Made by a program: the position numbers and the translations under genes. The notes beneath the pieces were generated by a model. It had not been told where the DNA came from. It did not search any database and was given only the letters and a program-made list of their open reading frames with translations. Shown in pieces: positions 23,356 through 23,995 of a stretch of 23,995 nucleotides of DNA. This DNA is from an uncultured Allobaculum sp. (GTDB lineage: Bacteria; Bacillota_I; Bacilli_A; Erysipelotrichales; Erysipelotrichaceae), in NCBI GenBank assembly GCA_910579655.1, contig CAJTVE010000049.1, positions 1 through 23,995 on the forward strand, read 5' to 3'. Numbering within the stretch: the stretch's first letter is position 1; each line of letters begins with the position of its first letter.

Positions 23356-23628
23356 ATTCATGGGGTTTTGCACATCCAACCCCACCCATGGATGAGTTAA
23401 GAAGCGAAGGGCCTTTCGAGCGTTGACTCTGAGCAGCTGAAGAAAGAAGAGCAATCGAACAGACCACTCAGGGGCTTGTCGCTATGACAATGGAAAAAGA
23501 GCCTGAAGTGACTGAGAAAGTCCAGTTCTTGCTGGAACAGTGAGGAATTGTGGCTTCATTCCAAAATAGTTCCTTACAATGTCCGTCAATGGAGCAGCAC
23601 AGACTTTAACAACAGTAATAAAAAAATC

Positions 23629-23655
23629 GACCTTTGAAAAGAGGTCTTTTTGTTG
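23629..23655 (+). terminator. Intrinsic terminator, gene of origin unclear
   Basis: GACCTTT-GAAA-AGAGGTC (7 bp, one wobble) followed by TTTTTGTTG; seven A residues on the left could serve the minus strand. No gene adjoins it, so it may end a small RNA or be a relic. Confidence 0.6.
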
Positions 23656-23901
23656 TATCCATTCGTAGTGAACGACTCGGTCATTGAATGGCCGAGAATT
23701 CCCGCTCCATATCCTAAAGACTTTCATATTTTGTGTGTTCTGCTCAACTTCTGATCGACACTGCGGCCAGGCCAGAGTTTGGAAGATCCTTACCGGATCT
23801 GTTATCTGGCTAATTAAGCGGAGCAAGAATAATAGGAGCAAGAATAACATAAGAAAAAGCGAACCATGAAGTAAAAACATGCGTAAATTTTGCGCAGATA
23901 T

Positions 23902-23930
23902 TTGAGATATCGCAGGATCTGTTTTATACT
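23902..23930 (+). promoter_or_regulatory. Promoter at the right edge
   Basis: TTGAGA at 23902-23907, a 17-nt spacer, TATACT at 23925-23930. The expected start site is about 23937, on the A of the first ATG. Confidence 0.65.
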
Positions 23931-23936
23931 TGACCT

Positions 23937-23995
23937 ATGAAAGGAGTCATTACACGAGAAGGCACCAATCATATTTCTGGATTTACAGCAGGATT
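23937..23995 (+). CDS. Partial ORF running off the window
   Basis: Nineteen codons from ATG 23937, reading MKGVITREGTNHISGFTAG. Too short to identify. There is no ribosome-binding site before this ATG, but AAGGAG lies just after it, so either the mRNA is leaderless or the true start is further on; no ATG, GTG or TTG occurs at proper spacing after that AAGGAG within the window. Confidence 0.4.
   Translation, partial: MKGVITREGTNHISGFTAG

Larger units (their letters stand above)
23126..23901. other. Non-coding stretch with two hairpins
   Basis: About 775 bp. It contains a 58-nt near-perfect hairpin, a GGGGTT/AACCCC pair at 23362-23383 and a terminator at 23629. A 132-codon minus frame (23482-23880) starts in a Leu/Phe run, has no ribosome-binding site and crosses the terminator; I do not call it. 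Confidence 0.45.

Noticed and set aside
23482..23880. 132-codon minus ORF, considered as a transposase remnant
   Set aside because: No DDE or other transposase motif, starts in a Leu/Phe run, and crosses an intrinsic terminator.

Overview
The window looks like a chromosomal segment of a moderately low-GC member of the Bacillota. It has strong Shine-Dalgarno sites, TTG and GTG starts, a gene order upp-atpZ-atpI-atpBEFHAGDC, an ECF-type riboflavin transporter behind an FMN riboswitch, and a B. subtilis-like tRNA-His. I lean towards an Erysipelotrichia-like gut lineage, but that rests on impression rather than a marker search. I see no prophage, CRISPR array, complete insertion sequence or defence island.

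Layout. Positions 1-5060, plus strand: a 73-codon unknown ORF; a 930-aa protein with an N-terminal SWIM zinc finger and a very long Pro/Glu/Lys-rich linker; a class I SAM methyltransferase; and a tRNA-His with a consensus promoter and terminator. Positions 5300-7015, minus strand: a pyridoxamine-phosphate-oxidase-like flavoprotein, and ribU with its FMN riboswitch. Positions 7136-10200, plus strand: a small unknown protein behind a leader hairpin, a VanZ-RDD membrane fusion, and a UPF0158-GNAT fusion. Positions 10250-10750: a gene-free stretch rich in inverted repeats.

Positions 10766-21703, minus strand: an ammonium transporter fused to a PII signalling domain, preceded by an intrinsic terminator that ends just before its ribosome-binding site (apparent attenuation); murB; and the complete F1Fo ATP synthase operon transcribed from an extended -10 promoter ahead of upp. 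The c subunit carries the ligand set of Na+-binding rotor rings, so the enzyme is probably coupled to sodium. Positions 21704-23995: mostly non-coding DNA, with a DUF1643 gene, a 58-nt near-perfect hairpin, and the first 19 codons of a plus-strand ORF whose promoter places transcription start almost on its ATG.

How the genes relate: upp, the atp genes and murB are housekeeping functions, and the synthase genes are translationally coupled in several places. The Amt-PII fusion joins ammonium uptake and nitrogen sensing in one polypeptide. RibU is controlled by FMN. The most useful leads are regulatory RNA structures (amt leader, atpB-atpE spacer, leaders of the small ORF and of the GNAT fusion, the 10.25-10.75 kb hairpin cluster) and unusual domain fusions. 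I did not find a clear multi-gene system that is new.
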